From positions 12,321,794 through 12,385,793 of the forward strand of contig NC_054536.1 of assembly GCF_017654505.1 (NCBI RefSeq): 64,000 bases of DNA, read 5' to 3'. The DNA is from Polyodon spathula (lineage: Eukaryota > Chordata > Actinopteri > Acipenseriformes > Polyodontidae). A model generated the notes under the pieces. The model did no database searches. It saw only the letters and a list, made by a program, of their open reading frames with translations, and had not been told where the DNA came from. Below, piece after piece: positions 46,001 to 58,234 of this stretch (position 1 is the stretch's first letter; each line of letters begins with the position of its first letter). The position numbers and the translations under genes are program-made.

Positions 46001-46681
46001 TTTCTCTTTTCATTGTTAATGTCCCAACAACTTTTTACACTTATAACTATAAAGTCTACGTCGCAAGTTATTTTCAAAATGGTACACTGGATCTGTCTTC
46101 TAAATCACCTCAGGAGGAGCGATAAAAATAAAAAAAAAAACTGTTCTGGCTTTTTTGTTCCATACCACATCATGGATCGTTATTGCTGTGCTACCTATTT
46201 GACAATGTGTGCAATAATCCTTACACAGAGCACTGGAGCGACCATTTTAAAAAGTGCTTTGAAATAGGCTTTAAAGTTATAAGGGTACAAAGTTGCCAGG
46301 ATGTTAACAATGAAAATAAAAATTACAGGTACATTATTTAAACAGCTGTAGAAACACCTGGGGACGTGTAATGCTATATTTTTCGGCACCCCGCTACTTA
46401 CTCTTTAAGGAAGTTGACTTGAATATGAGAAAATACAAATAAAAACATTACAGTCACATATGGTTTTGTTTGACGTCAGCTCATTGAATAATAAGGGTAA
46501 TAATGGCAAACACACCTGGTATAAATGCTTATGAAGTGTAGGAAACCAAATGCATTTTAGACAATCCTAGTAATTATTTCATGACACCAATTTCAAACAA
46601 CATTGTACAGTTGCTGAAGGAGTGTAATTGAAGCTCTTGTTCAACAAAGTATAGAAACACTATACAGTCAATATACATACA
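43058..46681. other. Non-coding DNA with scattered simple repeats
   Basis: A block at 43090-43375 has a TATTTAAAG box, a palindromic GTCCCTTGAGACGAGGGAC and a later AATAAAG, so it could be a promoter-bearing repeat (LTR or other) of unknown class. The rest holds (GA)n at 45495-45509, poly-T at 45602-45618 and no gene that I can support. Confidence 0.4.
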
Positions 46682-46682
46682 C

Positions 46683-47143
46683 AGTAAAACCCAAACTAAC
46701 TGGGACCAAGGAGTAGTTAGATAATCTAGTTATCTGAATAATCAAACTTCAACTTTGAAATTGTTTATAATAAACAATTATTATATAACACCTTTCACAG
46801 TGGACCATCGTCACAAAGCACTTTACAAGATAAGAGACTAGGGTGTGTGAATCATGCATCAGCCGCAGAGTCACTTACAACAACGTCTCACCTGAAAGAC
46901 GGAGCACAAGCGGCTGAGCTGGGATTTGAACTGGGGGACTCCTGATTACAAGCCTGTTTCTTTATTCACTGGACCACTTTTACTTATTTGAATAGCAGAG
47001 ATTAAAAGAGGAATTTCTATGACAACAGGGTAAAAGGGCACTGCATACAATGTGACAGGTCACCAAGGGGGCTGTATGAATAACACCAGTGTTTGGATAA
47101 TTATATTTTGGATAACAAGAAGTTTTATTTTATGTTAGTACTG
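46683..47143. mobile_element. Possible MITE with an embedded SINE
   Basis: CAGTAAAACCCAAACTAACTGG on the left and, on the minus strand, CAGTACTAACATAAAATAAAAC on the right could be degenerate Tigger-type ends; both neighbours carry TTATCC/TTATCT words. Between them, about 46790-46985 on the minus strand, lies a SINE: tRNA-like head with GGCTTGTAATCAGGAG, a B box in CAGTTCAAATCCCAGC, then a body containing TCTTTCAGGTGAGACGTTG, a motif common in fish SINEs. The SINE is better supported than the MITE. Confidence 0.5.
46790..46985 (-). mobile_element. tRNA-derived SINE
   Basis: Read on the minus strand it starts GTGGTCCAGTGAATAAAG, has an anticodon-arm-like CTTGTAATCAGG and a polymerase III B box (GTTCAAATCC), then the CTTTCAGGTGAGACGTTG body motif. 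It ends near GTGGTCCACTGTGAAAGGTG. A target duplication was not resolved. Confidence 0.65.
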
Positions 47144-49197
47144 GTATGTATAATTGTTTTTCCCTTACAATGGTATCTTTGTGATTTGTGCCTAAACTAC
47201 AATATCCTTTGACAGCCACAATGATGGATTTAGAAATAGGGGTGCATTTGCATTTTATAACTGGGAAATTCATTAAATATGTATGGAAACTTACTTCACT
47301 AGCAGAATGCTGCCTGTAAAACAAAATAGTGCTAACTATGTAATTGTGGCCTGTAATTAGATACTTTACAAAACAAAGTTAATTATTTTGCAACCTGTCA
47401 CTTAATTTGCCGCTTTGTTCCCTTATAATGTCATGTTTCAAATGAAATCCGTATGGTTCGACCAGGCCTGAGGTGCACCCTTTACTCAATTCTTCTCCTA
47501 ATGGCATTCAGAATAGATCCAATTGTAAACGTGAGACAAGAACCGTCGAAAGCAGAACACATTCAAATTGTTTTTAAGATATTGAAATTAGGTAATACTG
47601 AGAAGGCCATGTTTGTGACAAAACACTTTATTAAACTGCTGTCTTGCAACATTTGGGTTTATCCCGTTATTCCTGCACATATCTATATATTACTTTTTTA
47701 TCTGAGGTGTGTTTAATTAAAGAGGCATTTTGAATCAGTCTATTAGAATTTAATTATTCAGAATTTGTGGATATTTGACCTGGAGCAATATAGTATCTTT
47801 AAAGGCCTATTCAGATTCTCAACATTTGTGCTCAATTTAAACATGTTCCTATTATAATTTCAAATATTACAAAGGCTGATTGTAAGACTACATGACTCAT
47901 TCCTAACCACCTGAATGTCACAAGAACAAGGTTACTTCCAAGTGAAAAATGTAATTGAAGGCCTTGTAAATCTTGTGTCATTACAGCTGTATGGCTCATA
48001 GGATGGAGTTCCCTGTGAAATATGAGGTTGTGATCAATTATTCTGTACCTGATAAATAAATAAATATTATATGTATGACAAACTTAATGAAGGATGAAAT
48101 ATTGCATACTTTTATCTTGTATTTATATTCTCTTACTCAAAATGTCCTCTTTTTTAACACAAACTTCAGCTACCGGTACAGCAGCATGTCATTGTGAACG
48201 TAGTTGTATTTATTGTATGATTTATTATATAAATATTTACTGTAATACTGACTATATATTTAATATGCATAAGAAACAGAACTGGATATGGTTCTGTTGT
48301 AACTGCATCATTATATTTGTGTTCATTTAAAAACATGAGTAGCATTATTAACATACCTTTTCATTTCATAAAATAAAACTGCTGCATACAATACAGGTTT
48401 TATGGGGTGTTTATTATCATTGTAGTTGTACTTCCAACTGTAAAATAGTAACATAATGCAAATATGTATCTGAAGTGTAAATAAATCACATTTGCTACAA
48501 TGGGTTATTTTCTAAATGTTTGCTACTAGAAGGGTTTTTTGTTTGTTTTTTTTTGCAATTTGGTTGAAGCTCCTAATGTTAGATAGCCCGGTTCCTATCA
48601 GGATATACAGTGTTGAGAATTGCCAATGAGCTCAAATGTTCAGATTCAACAGTAAATTAGCTTTCATAGATTAAGGATGAAAATGAACACCAAATCCATC
48701 CACCCATCCATTTATTTTAAACAAGTTCACCTGTCAATCATACTGAACATCATGGTTTTAAGGGGGAGCTGTTATAGCTGAAGAGATCAGATGGCCATAT
48801 AGTATTAGTATTTATGTATTATGTTTGCCATCATTTTAAGGCATCCAGAGTTCTTTTGCTCCAATTATGAGATACTGCACATAGTTTTATATTGTTATGT
48901 GTATGTTGGCTGCTATCTTGCTGGTCTTATGTTGTTTCATGATATGGTTGGCTCCTCCTGCTTTGTGGTATAATGCTGAAATAGGTGGCGTCAACTGAGA
49001 TGAAGAACACTATAATTAATTCAGAATGTATTCAGAATGATTGAAGACATCATAAAAAGGTGTAAAAAGGGATACAACTGCTTTAAAAGGCAAACTGTAG
49101 CCACATGTTAAGGGTATGTGAATAATCAGGATTTCGTTGAATATAACGTCATATATAGGTACAATAAAGGGAACAGTTAAGTTACGTTTTTCCATTC
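47144..49197. other. Non-coding AT-rich DNA
   Basis: I see no exon, RNA gene or clear transposon. The last five bases (ATCTG from 49198) are a target duplication. Confidence 0.4.
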
Positions 49198-49202
49198 ATC
49201 TG

Positions 49203-49447
49203 TGTGACCAGGATGGCTTGTTATGATGTCAGACCAGGCAGGATAATGGACACAGACAGGACTGAAGTAAATGAAAGCGCTGATGCGCTGATTTATTGTA
49301 AAATAAAAGGTTTAAACAAAACAAACGGCAAAATAAAGAGAGACAAAACAGACATTGGACGAACCCCAAACAAGTACTGTGCTGGTCCTTCCAGCACGAG
49401 TAGTAATTGTTATGTAAATTCTTTTTGTTTTTATTTCTACACTTTTT

Positions 49448-49509
<62 letters not shown>

Positions 49510-49574
49510 CCCCCATTCTCCACTGCGAACACACCAACTCTGTGTGATGAAGCAATCTCTCTCTCTCTCTCTCT

Positions 49575-49617
<43 letters not shown>

Positions 49618-49655
49618 CCATTCTCCACTGCGAACACACCAACTCTGTGTGATGA

Positions 49656-49706
<51 letters not shown>

Positions 49707-50055
49707 TGCATGAAGCACTCACTCTCTTATGCAGCTGTGCTGAGACTCGAATGCTAATCAGTCATTCAATTGAATCTCAGCAGTCTGCACATGAACTAAT
49801 TGTGCACTCCCTGTGCCCCCATACAAATACCCACTTTAATCTGTACATGAAATGATTGTGCAATCCCCGTGCCCCCATACAAATACCCACTTTAATCTGT
49901 ACATGAAATGATTGTGCAATCCCCGTGCCTAAATACAAATATACATTTTAAATCACTTGTGATACACAGCACATGTTATTCATGTGCACCAGTATATGCA
50001 CACCAACAATAACACACCACATAAAATATGCACAGGGGCGGGGCACCCCACCACA
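49203..50055 (-). mobile_element. Solo LTR with ATCTG duplication and CT-repeat expansion
   Basis: ATCTG at 49198-49202 and 50056-50060 flanks an 853-bp block running TGTGACCAGGATGG to GGCACCCCACCACA. It matches 35917-36527 in several blocks. On the minus strand ACAATAAATCAGCGC (about 49290) is a polyadenylation signal, and CATAAGAGAG occupies the TATA position, so it lies in minus orientation. It has expanded internally. Two copies of a 47-bp phrase (CCCCATTCTCCACTGCGAAC...) are each followed by long (CT)n (49451-49507, 49555-49615, 49660-49702). A second tandem duplication at about 49817-49925 repeats CCCCATACAAATACCCAC. Confidence 0.93.
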
Positions 50056-50060
50056 ATCTG

Positions 50061-50471
50061 GAAAACTGGTTATCCAAAAGCGATGAAACTTGGTTTGAAT
50101 AGAGTTTTGTCAATACATGTGGCTGTCTATCTCTTTGTCCAGACATTTGTCCAGCTGTATATCACATTTACAGGTTTGTATATAACTGGAAATCCACTTG
50201 TTAAATTGTGATGAAACTTGTTTGTTTTTTTTTAATTTTAGCAAATGCTATAGTAAGTTTTAGATTCTTGGAATTGGCAGTGTCTATTTCACTGCCTGTA
50301 TAGTACAGTACATCTTCCCATCAGTACATCACACTTATATTTGTACATGTTATTATGAGGACACAATAAGTTATTCTACACATTATCAATGTAGTATTAC
50401 CTAATGATATCTAGGTGTTAAATGCCACTTACCCAATTTTCATGAAACTATTAATTGGCAATTCATGCTCT
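50061..50471. other. Non-coding DNA
   Basis: Nothing recognised between the solo LTR and the minisatellite. Confidence 0.4.
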
Positions 50472-50472
50472 C

Positions 50473-51223
50473 TGCTGATATACTGTACATACTGCTGATA
50501 TACTGTACATACTGCTGATATACTGTATATACTGTACATACTGCTGATATACTGTACATACTGTACATACTGCTGATATACTGTACATACTGTACATACT
50601 GCTGATATACTGTACATACTGCTGATATACTGTACATACTGTACATACTGCTGATATACTGTACATACTGTACATACTGCTGATATACTGTACATACTGC
50701 TGATATACTGTACATACTGCTGATATACTGTACATACTGTACATACTGCTGATATACTGTACATACTGCTGATATACTGTACATACTGTACATACTGCTG
50801 ATATACTGTACATACTGCTGATATACTGTACATACTGTACATACTGCTGATATACTGTACATACTGCTGATATACTGTACATACTGCTGATATACTGTAC
50901 ATACTGTACATACTGCTGATATACTGTACATACTGCTGATATACTGTACATACTGCTGATATACTGTACATACTGTACATACTGCTGATATACTGTACAT
51001 ACTGCTGATATACTGTACATACTGTACATACTGCTGATATACTGTACATACTGCTGATATACTGTACATACTGCTGATATACTGTACATACTGTACATAC
51101 TGCTGATATACTGTACATACTGCTGATATACTGTACATACTGCTGATATACTGTACTTACTGTACATACTGCTGATATACTGTACATACTGCTGATATAC
51201 TGTACATACTGCTGATATACTGT
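50473..51223. repeat. Two-unit minisatellite (20 and 29 bp)
   Basis: The array is made of a 20-bp unit A (ACTGCTGATATACTGTACAT), often followed by a 9-bp unit B (ACTGTACAT). I read 32 A units, 13 of them followed by B, in the order A A AB AB AB A AB AB A A AB A AB A AB A A AB A A AB A AB A A AB A A AB A A A. Units are nearly identical, with one TATAT and one CTTAC variant. Neither 20 nor 29 is a multiple of three, and no unit has a stop on the minus strand in any frame, so three long repeat-encoded frames appear. These are not genes. Confidence 0.96.
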
Positions 51224-54200
51224 TGGCCTGGTCCTCAACTTATTCATTATAATGAGAGGCCTTATGCTGAATTTATAGTCACGGCATGGTGTTACAAGTC
51301 AATTCAATTAATATTATACACTGTACAATTATAAGCAGGCAACATGTATCTTTAATTGAAGCAAAGAAATGTAACCAGAACCAGAAAAATTATGTCTGCT
51401 GCCAACAAGGATATCAAACCCTTAATATTAAAACTGAAGTTAGCAGAGAGGGAGATTAATTTTGGTTTTAAACATTGTCTATTTTTAGAGTCTTACATGC
51501 TGAACTGGATCGTCAGGACTCCAAACACAAGGACCCACCCTTGAAAGGACTTTTCCTTTAAGCATACATACTGATAAAGTTGTACCATTAACAAACTCTG
51601 GTCTTGTTTGCTGAGACACCATGATGTTATGTTATATAGCCAAATCCATCTCCTGGTACATTGTTGACCAGGGAGAGAGACTTTGTATATTTTTTACTGA
51701 AGAAAAAAATGGTTTGTTGATAAACAGATGGTACTGTTAACAAATTCCTTATTGCAATGCTAATGAGGCTAAACTATCTCCCAGGTGGATACAATGTTGG
51801 CATCAGTGTTATTTTTGAAAATCCACTCTTTGGGAATTAACTTGGAAATATTGCTACAAAAATGACAGATAATACCTGTATAGCAAACTTTGTAAACTTG
51901 GGATATATACACTACTAGGCCTGTAACAGTAACAGTGTTTCAGCAGAATACAAGGGGGTATATTTGTAAAGTGTTTCCTCCAGTCTTTAATCTGGGTAAC
52001 TACATTAAGAGTGCCGTGTAGACCCCCTATGTCAATTAGTTGTTTGTTTACAGCTTTTTCCTTTAAAAAAAATAGCCAATTCATTATCATAATTATTATT
52101 TTTATTAACCTTCCAGTACTGGTTACAACACCACATACCATGCAAAAATCTAACATGCATCACTATAGAACTAGTATACAAAACCTCTGAAAATGATATT
52201 CAAGTTCTCTATTTGTGCTTATTTGCTTGTATTTCAAATTCAGTAAAGGTGAATTGCTATATTTTAAAAAAGCATAATTTCCATTTAATTGAGATCCTGA
52301 CAGAGAAATCTACCTTTTTTAAAAACAGTGAATGAACAGTTTTGTGAGTGAGGGTAGCTTTGCATTTTTTAAACAGCCTTTGGGGTAACATCCTTCTTTC
52401 ATACAGTACATTATTATATTTGCAGGCTTAGCAAAGCCCTCACACTAATAATAGCAGCAGCATCTCATTTGTAAACATTTTTAAATTCAAATGGAAGTTT
52501 ACTAAGAACCCCTGAATTAATCATTTATTTGAATTGCTTTACTGTTTCATTGCCGCTTGATCTGACAGTTTTTTTTTTTATGCTGAATGGCTAAGCTGGA
52601 GCGAGTTCAATTCAGGCAACTTGTGTTGCATGCAGTGAACACGATAAACCCCCATTTAAATAACTGTCATGTACCCTCTATTCATCTTAGCTTTAAGGAA
52701 ATGGCGGACCAGTTGTGTGCATGTGTTATTTGTAATCAATAACAAAGATGCTTACATTTTCTTGCTATGCCTTTTCCTCTAAAGTTACACATTTGCTTTC
52801 AGGAAAGGCAGGGCTGTTGACAGGCCATCATAAAATAATAGATCTTTCATGTGTACAAACTGGTCCGGGGGTAATAAAATGAACATTTTTCCCATGGTCT
52901 TTTTTCACGTGCCATAATGGATATTTTAGAAAATGTTTTCTTTATACATTCCTGAAGGAGTATCCTCCAGCAAGCTCACACAGAGGAAGAAAACATGATA
53001 CAATTTAAACAAGCAGCAGCCCAGAGCAGAAAGACCTGGCTCATGAGGACATATTTTCTTGGTTCTGATAAACACCACAGCATTGTTATTACACAGTTAC
53101 AGTATCTTATGTGTTTTTTAATGGGGTTTCTACCAATGTATACAAAACAAACCTATATTAGAGACATAAAAATGTCATTAGCATCAAAGCACCCCATAGT
53201 ACAGTGTCATACAGGCTGTAATCAGCTGAATGCATTTATATCCACCTAAAGTAAAGTATATTAGATGCATTTCATATTTAAGTAGCCAAAGAGTATGTCA
53301 TTAATAATAATAATAATAATAATAATAAAGTGATGAATACTGATACTGACCTGGAATTTGTGTCTTTTTTCATCTTCATGTACTGTATATGAACCATAAT
53401 AATACAGAGGAATGTAATTTCCATTACTTTGTTAACTATACTCGAATTTATTTTATTGCAGCCGTATTAAAAAAAAAAATTAAAAATCCACTGTGCAACC
53501 TAGGCAGCCTGTACACTGTACGTATACATGTCTTCAATGCATAGAGGAGGACAACACATTTGTAGCACACACTGCTGTTCCTCACACAAATCATGAAGTG
53601 TGTCATTCAAATTGCATCCCTGACATGTACACTATTCTGTCATGTAAAAGCTGCATCTGTTGTGACAATGAGGAAGAGATGATCTGAAAGGTATTATAGA
53701 GGGCTGGTATTAGGCACTCAGTTGTCAGATAATGCTGTATACAAAATTGGACAATTAAGTTTCATGAGAGGATGTTTAAAAAAAAAAGACTCTTTAGCCA
53801 ATACTGGAGAACATAATTCGCTGCAGTTTTCCACCTACAAGTTGGTCACGTATAGGAAACCAGAACAATTTAAACACCTTGCACACTTGTCACTTTAAAT
53901 CAGCGCAGTCCTGGCTTCCCATTTGAAGTGTGTGTTTTATAATCTCGCTTTATTAAACCCTCAAATAGCAACTCTCAATCCTATCGGTTAATAGTGTAAC
54001 AGAAATAGTTTGTGCTATGGCTCACAAAACTCCAGCGGTAAACATTAAAATTGCCCTCGAACATCACTGTAGCAGTCAAAGTGAAATACTACTGCCTTCT
54101 AACATCACACCATAGACTGTGGTGTGTATTCCAGTGAGTTCAAAAAATGGCATCCATTGGGCAAAATGCCACATGCATCAATTTCTCAACCATCTGAGAA

Positions 54201-54388
54201 ACTACAGCCAGAATGTGTAATAATATTTCTTTGTCTAAGTATTACCCTTTCAACACTACCTAAATAATGTACAATGAACATACTGTCTGTTGAAATCACG
54301 CAATGCCATTCACTTCATTTACAATCGATTGAGCATTATATAGATTATGATATATAGACATCAGCATTATATAGACAGCATACATAGG

Positions 54389-54454
<66 letters not shown>

Positions 54455-55849
54455 CTGGACTTTTGAATAAACATCAGATGAGAGAGCAGTGTTGGCTATC
54501 TCGGATAAGCTCCCACTACGGTATAAAAGTGCAGACCATCACGACTTCCTAACTGTATGGTGAGAAATAAGTCCTTCTGCTTATAGTCGTAAGAGGAATA
54601 AACCTGTGCCATATGCAGGATATCAACAGTGCTCGGCTCCTTAGGGCTCCGAAGAGCTGCACAAACACATGGCAGACATGCTCGAAAGGCACAGTTCATT
54701 ATTTTGTGTTTGTGGAAATTATGGAAGGTGGGGGGACATATCATTGTTACTATGGAAATAGCATGGACATGTCTTCAGGAGGCAGAATTATTGTTTTCAC
54801 ACAGATAAACCAATGGCATCATGACATCACACACACACACAGTGTTTATTTTTCTTTAATACACAACAGAAAGTGCAATACACTGTTTTTTCTTTCTTTT
54901 GTGCATTCCTGTTATAGTATCTTATATATAACGTGTACATTTATGTGTCTGTGTCAGTGTTGACACTTTATATAAGGTACTGGAGTGGACATTGAATTCT
55001 GGAGGGGGCAGTACTGCATCTGTATCTGTGGACACAGTCTGCTGACCTTCAGAGAGAGTATGGTACAATTTAAACAATGACTGATTTTATCAAAAAGGAA
55101 AATGATATTTAATTATAATGAATAATACAATGGCATTTTAAAGTCTGTGTTTGTGTGCAACTTACTTAGCCACATATGACTGTATCACTGTCTGGCTCTT
55201 CCACATGTTAGTTGCAGAGGAGATCGTTAACATCCTAAATGTTCTACAACACTTTAATAAGTATCTCAAATGGGTGGATATAATACGTGCTGGGTATTTT
55301 TAAATATATTTTTAAATCGTTTATCGCAAGACAGCACCACTAGACACTCAACAGCATCTTACGTGACCTGATGTAAGGAACGCGTTCACATGTGCACCAG
55401 TAGTGCAGCAATTCCAGTTTAATCCCAATATAAAAGTTACTGTTGCGTTTTGGACAAAGGGGCGTGTTCTTTAACCAAAATGTATAAGGACTATTTAAAA
55501 AAAAAAAAAAAAAAAAAAACTGACATTAAAGGCTTTAAAATGTTTCTATAGCTGTGTATTTTATTTAAAAAATTAAAAAATCCACAGTTAAACATAGATT
55601 TACATAAATCATTCTGTTAATAATACCATCCTCGGTAAGGTGAGTATGTATGACAATCGTTCATCTCCCACGACTGGCATGAATGGTTTACAAATCTAAT
55701 TGTTGTAGGTATGAATTTACTGTGACTTCATGCTTGAATACATTTTATTTCATCCCCCCCCACCCCGCCATGTTAGCAGGCTGCAGATCTCTCTAGTCAA
55801 TTTCATGCTGCAGGTGCAATTGGTTCGAGTTACTGATAGATCAGTGATA
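51224..55849. other. Non-coding DNA upstream of NETO1
   Basis: I see no coding exon. Simple repeats are (TAA)n at 53299-53328, (TA)n at 54399-54451, (CA)n near 54830 and poly-A at 55499-55519. This span probably includes NETO1 regulatory DNA, but no specific element can be named from sequence alone. Confidence 0.4.
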
Positions 55850-56648
55850 CTCGCCCGGCGTCTTTGAAACATCTGTCTCCTCTTGCTTACTTCTTCCATT
55901 TCCACATAGTGCCTTTTCTGCTTACCTTTACATTTTGGTGTGTACTGTCTGAGGGTGTCTCATCCTGCAGTCCGCCTGGCTTCGCATTGCTTCTTAAAGA
56001 AACATTACTTTTTTTTTTTTTTTTTTTTTTTTTTCTTGCTTTTTGATTCTGTTATGTCTGTTTGAGTGGATTACATTTTTAATCAAAGGGTTCTTTGTAC
56101 ATCGACGCATTTCATATTATGATTATTAAGATTATCGTTTAACCCATAGGATTAGGAGATGGACGTATAGCCAACTGTTTCAAGAGGGTCGTTGTACAAT
56201 CCGTTTAACTCTTTGAGGATGGGGGCACGACTGACACAGGTTTGAAGATGTTTTTTTTCAAAAATAAGAAATTCATCACTGCTTGCAGGAAAACTGGACT
56301 GAAGAATCTCTACACAATTCTAAGTTTCTAAACCAAAGTTGGAGGTGCTGTATCTTACAATAATTGAGAATGGGTTCAAGATGGATTTACACGATTTTAA
56401 ACGATTGCTCCAGAAATAGGGATTGAACAAGAATTACTAAATCCCCTTTTTGTAAATCTTTTTCCTCGGAAGATTGCAAAGGTGGAGCGATCAGGGAAGG
56501 CTGATGACGGACCTATTAATCCTTTCAGTGCATCAAAAGCACCAAAAGGTCTTGGAAACGTTTGGATGGAAATCGGGCGAATGTTTAGACCTGGTCATAG
56601 TTTTATATGAAACTGGTGATTAGTCGGGTTTTTTTCCCCCTGGGATTC

Positions 56649-56693
<45 letters not shown>

Positions 56694-56887
56694 TTTTTTT
56701 TTTTATTTTATTGTTTTATTTTGTTTTTGTTTTTCCTTCTCTGTAATGTGTGTTGTTTTAAGTGGTATAGTAATGCTCGTTGTTATCCATTCTTGAATTT
56801 TCTAATCTATCAATCCTTTCCACTTGAAGTATTCCTGTATCTAAATGGAATTAGTTGAGATTGAAGCCCCTTGTAAAAGGAACAGAC
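55850..56887 (+). promoter_or_regulatory. NETO1: Probable NETO1 5' UTR and promoter region
   Basis: This region precedes the NETO1 start codon. It is less AT-rich in places, has poly-T runs at 56010-56033 and 56651-56714, and an in-frame TAG at 56852-56854 upstream of the ATG, which excludes an N-terminal extension within this exon. No TATA box or transcription start can be fixed. Whether an upstream non-coding exon is spliced in is unknown. Confidence 0.4.
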
Positions 56888-56915
56888 ATGGTACATGGGC
56901 ACAGTTTGCTTCACG
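56888..56915 (+). CDS. NETO1: NETO1 coding exon 1 (start codon)
   Basis: NETO1 is a single-pass membrane auxiliary subunit of kainate-type glutamate receptors, also linked to NMDA receptors in synapses, with two CUB domains and an LDLa domain. This exon encodes MVHGHSLLH, matching the start of vertebrate NETO1 (MIYGRSLFH type). The ATG sits in a strong context (G at -3 and G at +4), with an in-frame TAG 33 bases upstream. The exon ends CAC G before GTGAGT, a consensus donor, in phase 1. The two downstream exons continue the same phase, which fixes this short coding exon despite its size. Confidence 0.88.
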
Positions 56916-57339
56916 GTGAGTCTCCTTTTTATTAGTTTATAAGGATTATACACGGGCTTCTTAACAGGCGTGTGCCGTACGGACAAAAGTAAGGTGTGTT
57001 TTGAGGTCTCATTGCCATTACTTAATTGGGTAGTATTTTGAATTGCTGCATGTAACTGAATAAGCAATTGCGGTGTTTTTTTTAGAGACAGCGTGTAAAT
57101 TATCAGCACAGACTCCTCTTTCGTCTCCACTTGTATGGGTTCATGTGCCGTACAGAAGAAATGCATGTCCATTTTACACGCAGTGTGCGCTTTGAATGAG
57201 ATTTGAACCGTATTTCTCATCTGCATATTGTGCAATGGTGGTTACTGGTTTCAATAGCCAGATAAAACACTTTGATTTTAGATACACAAAAGGGAATATA
57301 GCTTGGTGTGTCAAGTTTTCCCTTATATATAACACCAAT

Positions 57340-57410
57340 ATATATATATATATATATTATAATATATATATTATCTTATATATATATATATATATATATA
57401 CTATATAATA
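57340..57410. repeat. Imperfect (TA)n microsatellite in NETO1 intron 1
   Basis: TA-rich repeats with interruptions (ATTATAATATATA, TATCTTATA) lie between coding exons 1 and 2. Confidence 0.9.
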
Positions 57411-57817
57411 TCAATTAAATCTTGGAACTAATTTAGTGAACAATAACAAAATTGCGATCAATGTTATTATATCAGTATTGAAAATCAAAGTAAAAAAAAA
57501 ATATTTTTCGACCGATCAGATGCAAAATTCAATTTGTTCTTTTAAACAATTTTGCGGCAAGCGAATGTTAACTTTTCCCTGTCAGTGATGTATTACTATA
57601 TAAAAAAGAAAGAAGTAATGTATGTGCTATAATCTAGTTAGTATTAGGGATCTGAAAACGATCACAGAGAACATAATATCTAATAGCTCCCACCATTTAG
57701 CAGCAACAATATACAGTAGATACCGGTAGAAAAAAAATGCATCATAAATTACTGGCAAGCTACCCATTTTACAATTCCCCTTTTTTAGACCAAAATGAAT
57801 GTTGTCTTTTGTTTCAG

Positions 57818-57871
57818 TTGTTGCAAGTCTCATCATACTTGGGTTGTCTGGGGCAACAAAGAAGGGGACAG
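57818..57871 (+). CDS. NETO1: NETO1 coding exon 2 (signal peptide core)
   Basis: The acceptor GTCTTTTGTTTCAG at 57804-57817 leads into a 54-bp exon that ends before GTAATA. Joined in phase 1, it encodes VVASLIILGLSGATKKGT. This is the hydrophobic signal-peptide core followed by the conserved SGATKKGT of NETO1, nearly identical to the mammalian protein. The exon is exactly 18 codons and keeps phase 1 at both sides. Signal cleavage is expected near the Ser-Gly-Ala. The SGATKKGT motif distinguishes NETO1 from its paralogue NETO2. Confidence 0.93.
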
Positions 57872-58105
57872 GTAATACATTTCCACAATTAAATATTTAT
57901 TTCTCTCATTCTTTTCTTTCAAACATTTATATTGCCATATCTTGATTTAAATCCTAAGACTTGTAACCAGTTATTTGTCAGAGCTAAGTTAACATGTAAA
58001 AAGTGTATACTACTGATAGATGCAACACAATAACTACCAAATTTACAGTGTTATAGCTTTTTGTAAAGAATACTGTTTATAGGTAGATATGAATCTGTGT
58101 TTCAG

Positions 58106-58234
58106 AAAAAGCAAACATCCCAGGAGCAGCTCAATGTGGCACCTGGATAAAGAATCCAGAAGGGGGCATTTTCACTTCACCCAACTACCCCAACAAATAC
58201 CCTCCAGAGAAAGAGTGCATTTACATCATTGAAG
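58106..58234 (+). CDS. NETO1: NETO1 coding exon 3 (start of CUB domain 1)
   Basis: The acceptor CTGTGTTTCAG ends at 58105. The 129-bp exon (43 codons, phase 1 to phase 1) encodes a short variable linker ([10 protein letters not shown]), then [20 protein letters not shown] and [12 protein letters not shown]. The latter is the beginning of the first CUB domain, with its first two cysteines and the SPNYP signature. It closely matches NETO1. The donor is GAAG|GTAAAC. The next exon (expected AAPRQC...) lies beyond the window, so the third intron is at least 5.7 kb. Confidence 0.95.

Noticed and set aside
46790..46985. Possible tRNA gene on the minus strand
   Set aside because: The tRNA-like head does not fold into a full cloverleaf and is followed by a SINE body motif.
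49204..49855. Ser-Leu-rich and Glu-Arg-rich frames
   Set aside because: They are translations of (CT)n/(GA)n tracts inside a solo LTR.
50473..51223. Array reminiscent of a CRISPR locus (regular repeats with short variable spacing)
   Set aside because: The spacers are not unique. The array is two alternating repeat units in a vertebrate genome, so it is a minisatellite.
50429..51247. Three minus-strand frames of more than 230 codons reading ISSMYSISAVCTVYQQYVQY
   Set aside because: These are produced by the 20/29-bp minisatellite, which has no stop in any minus-strand frame.
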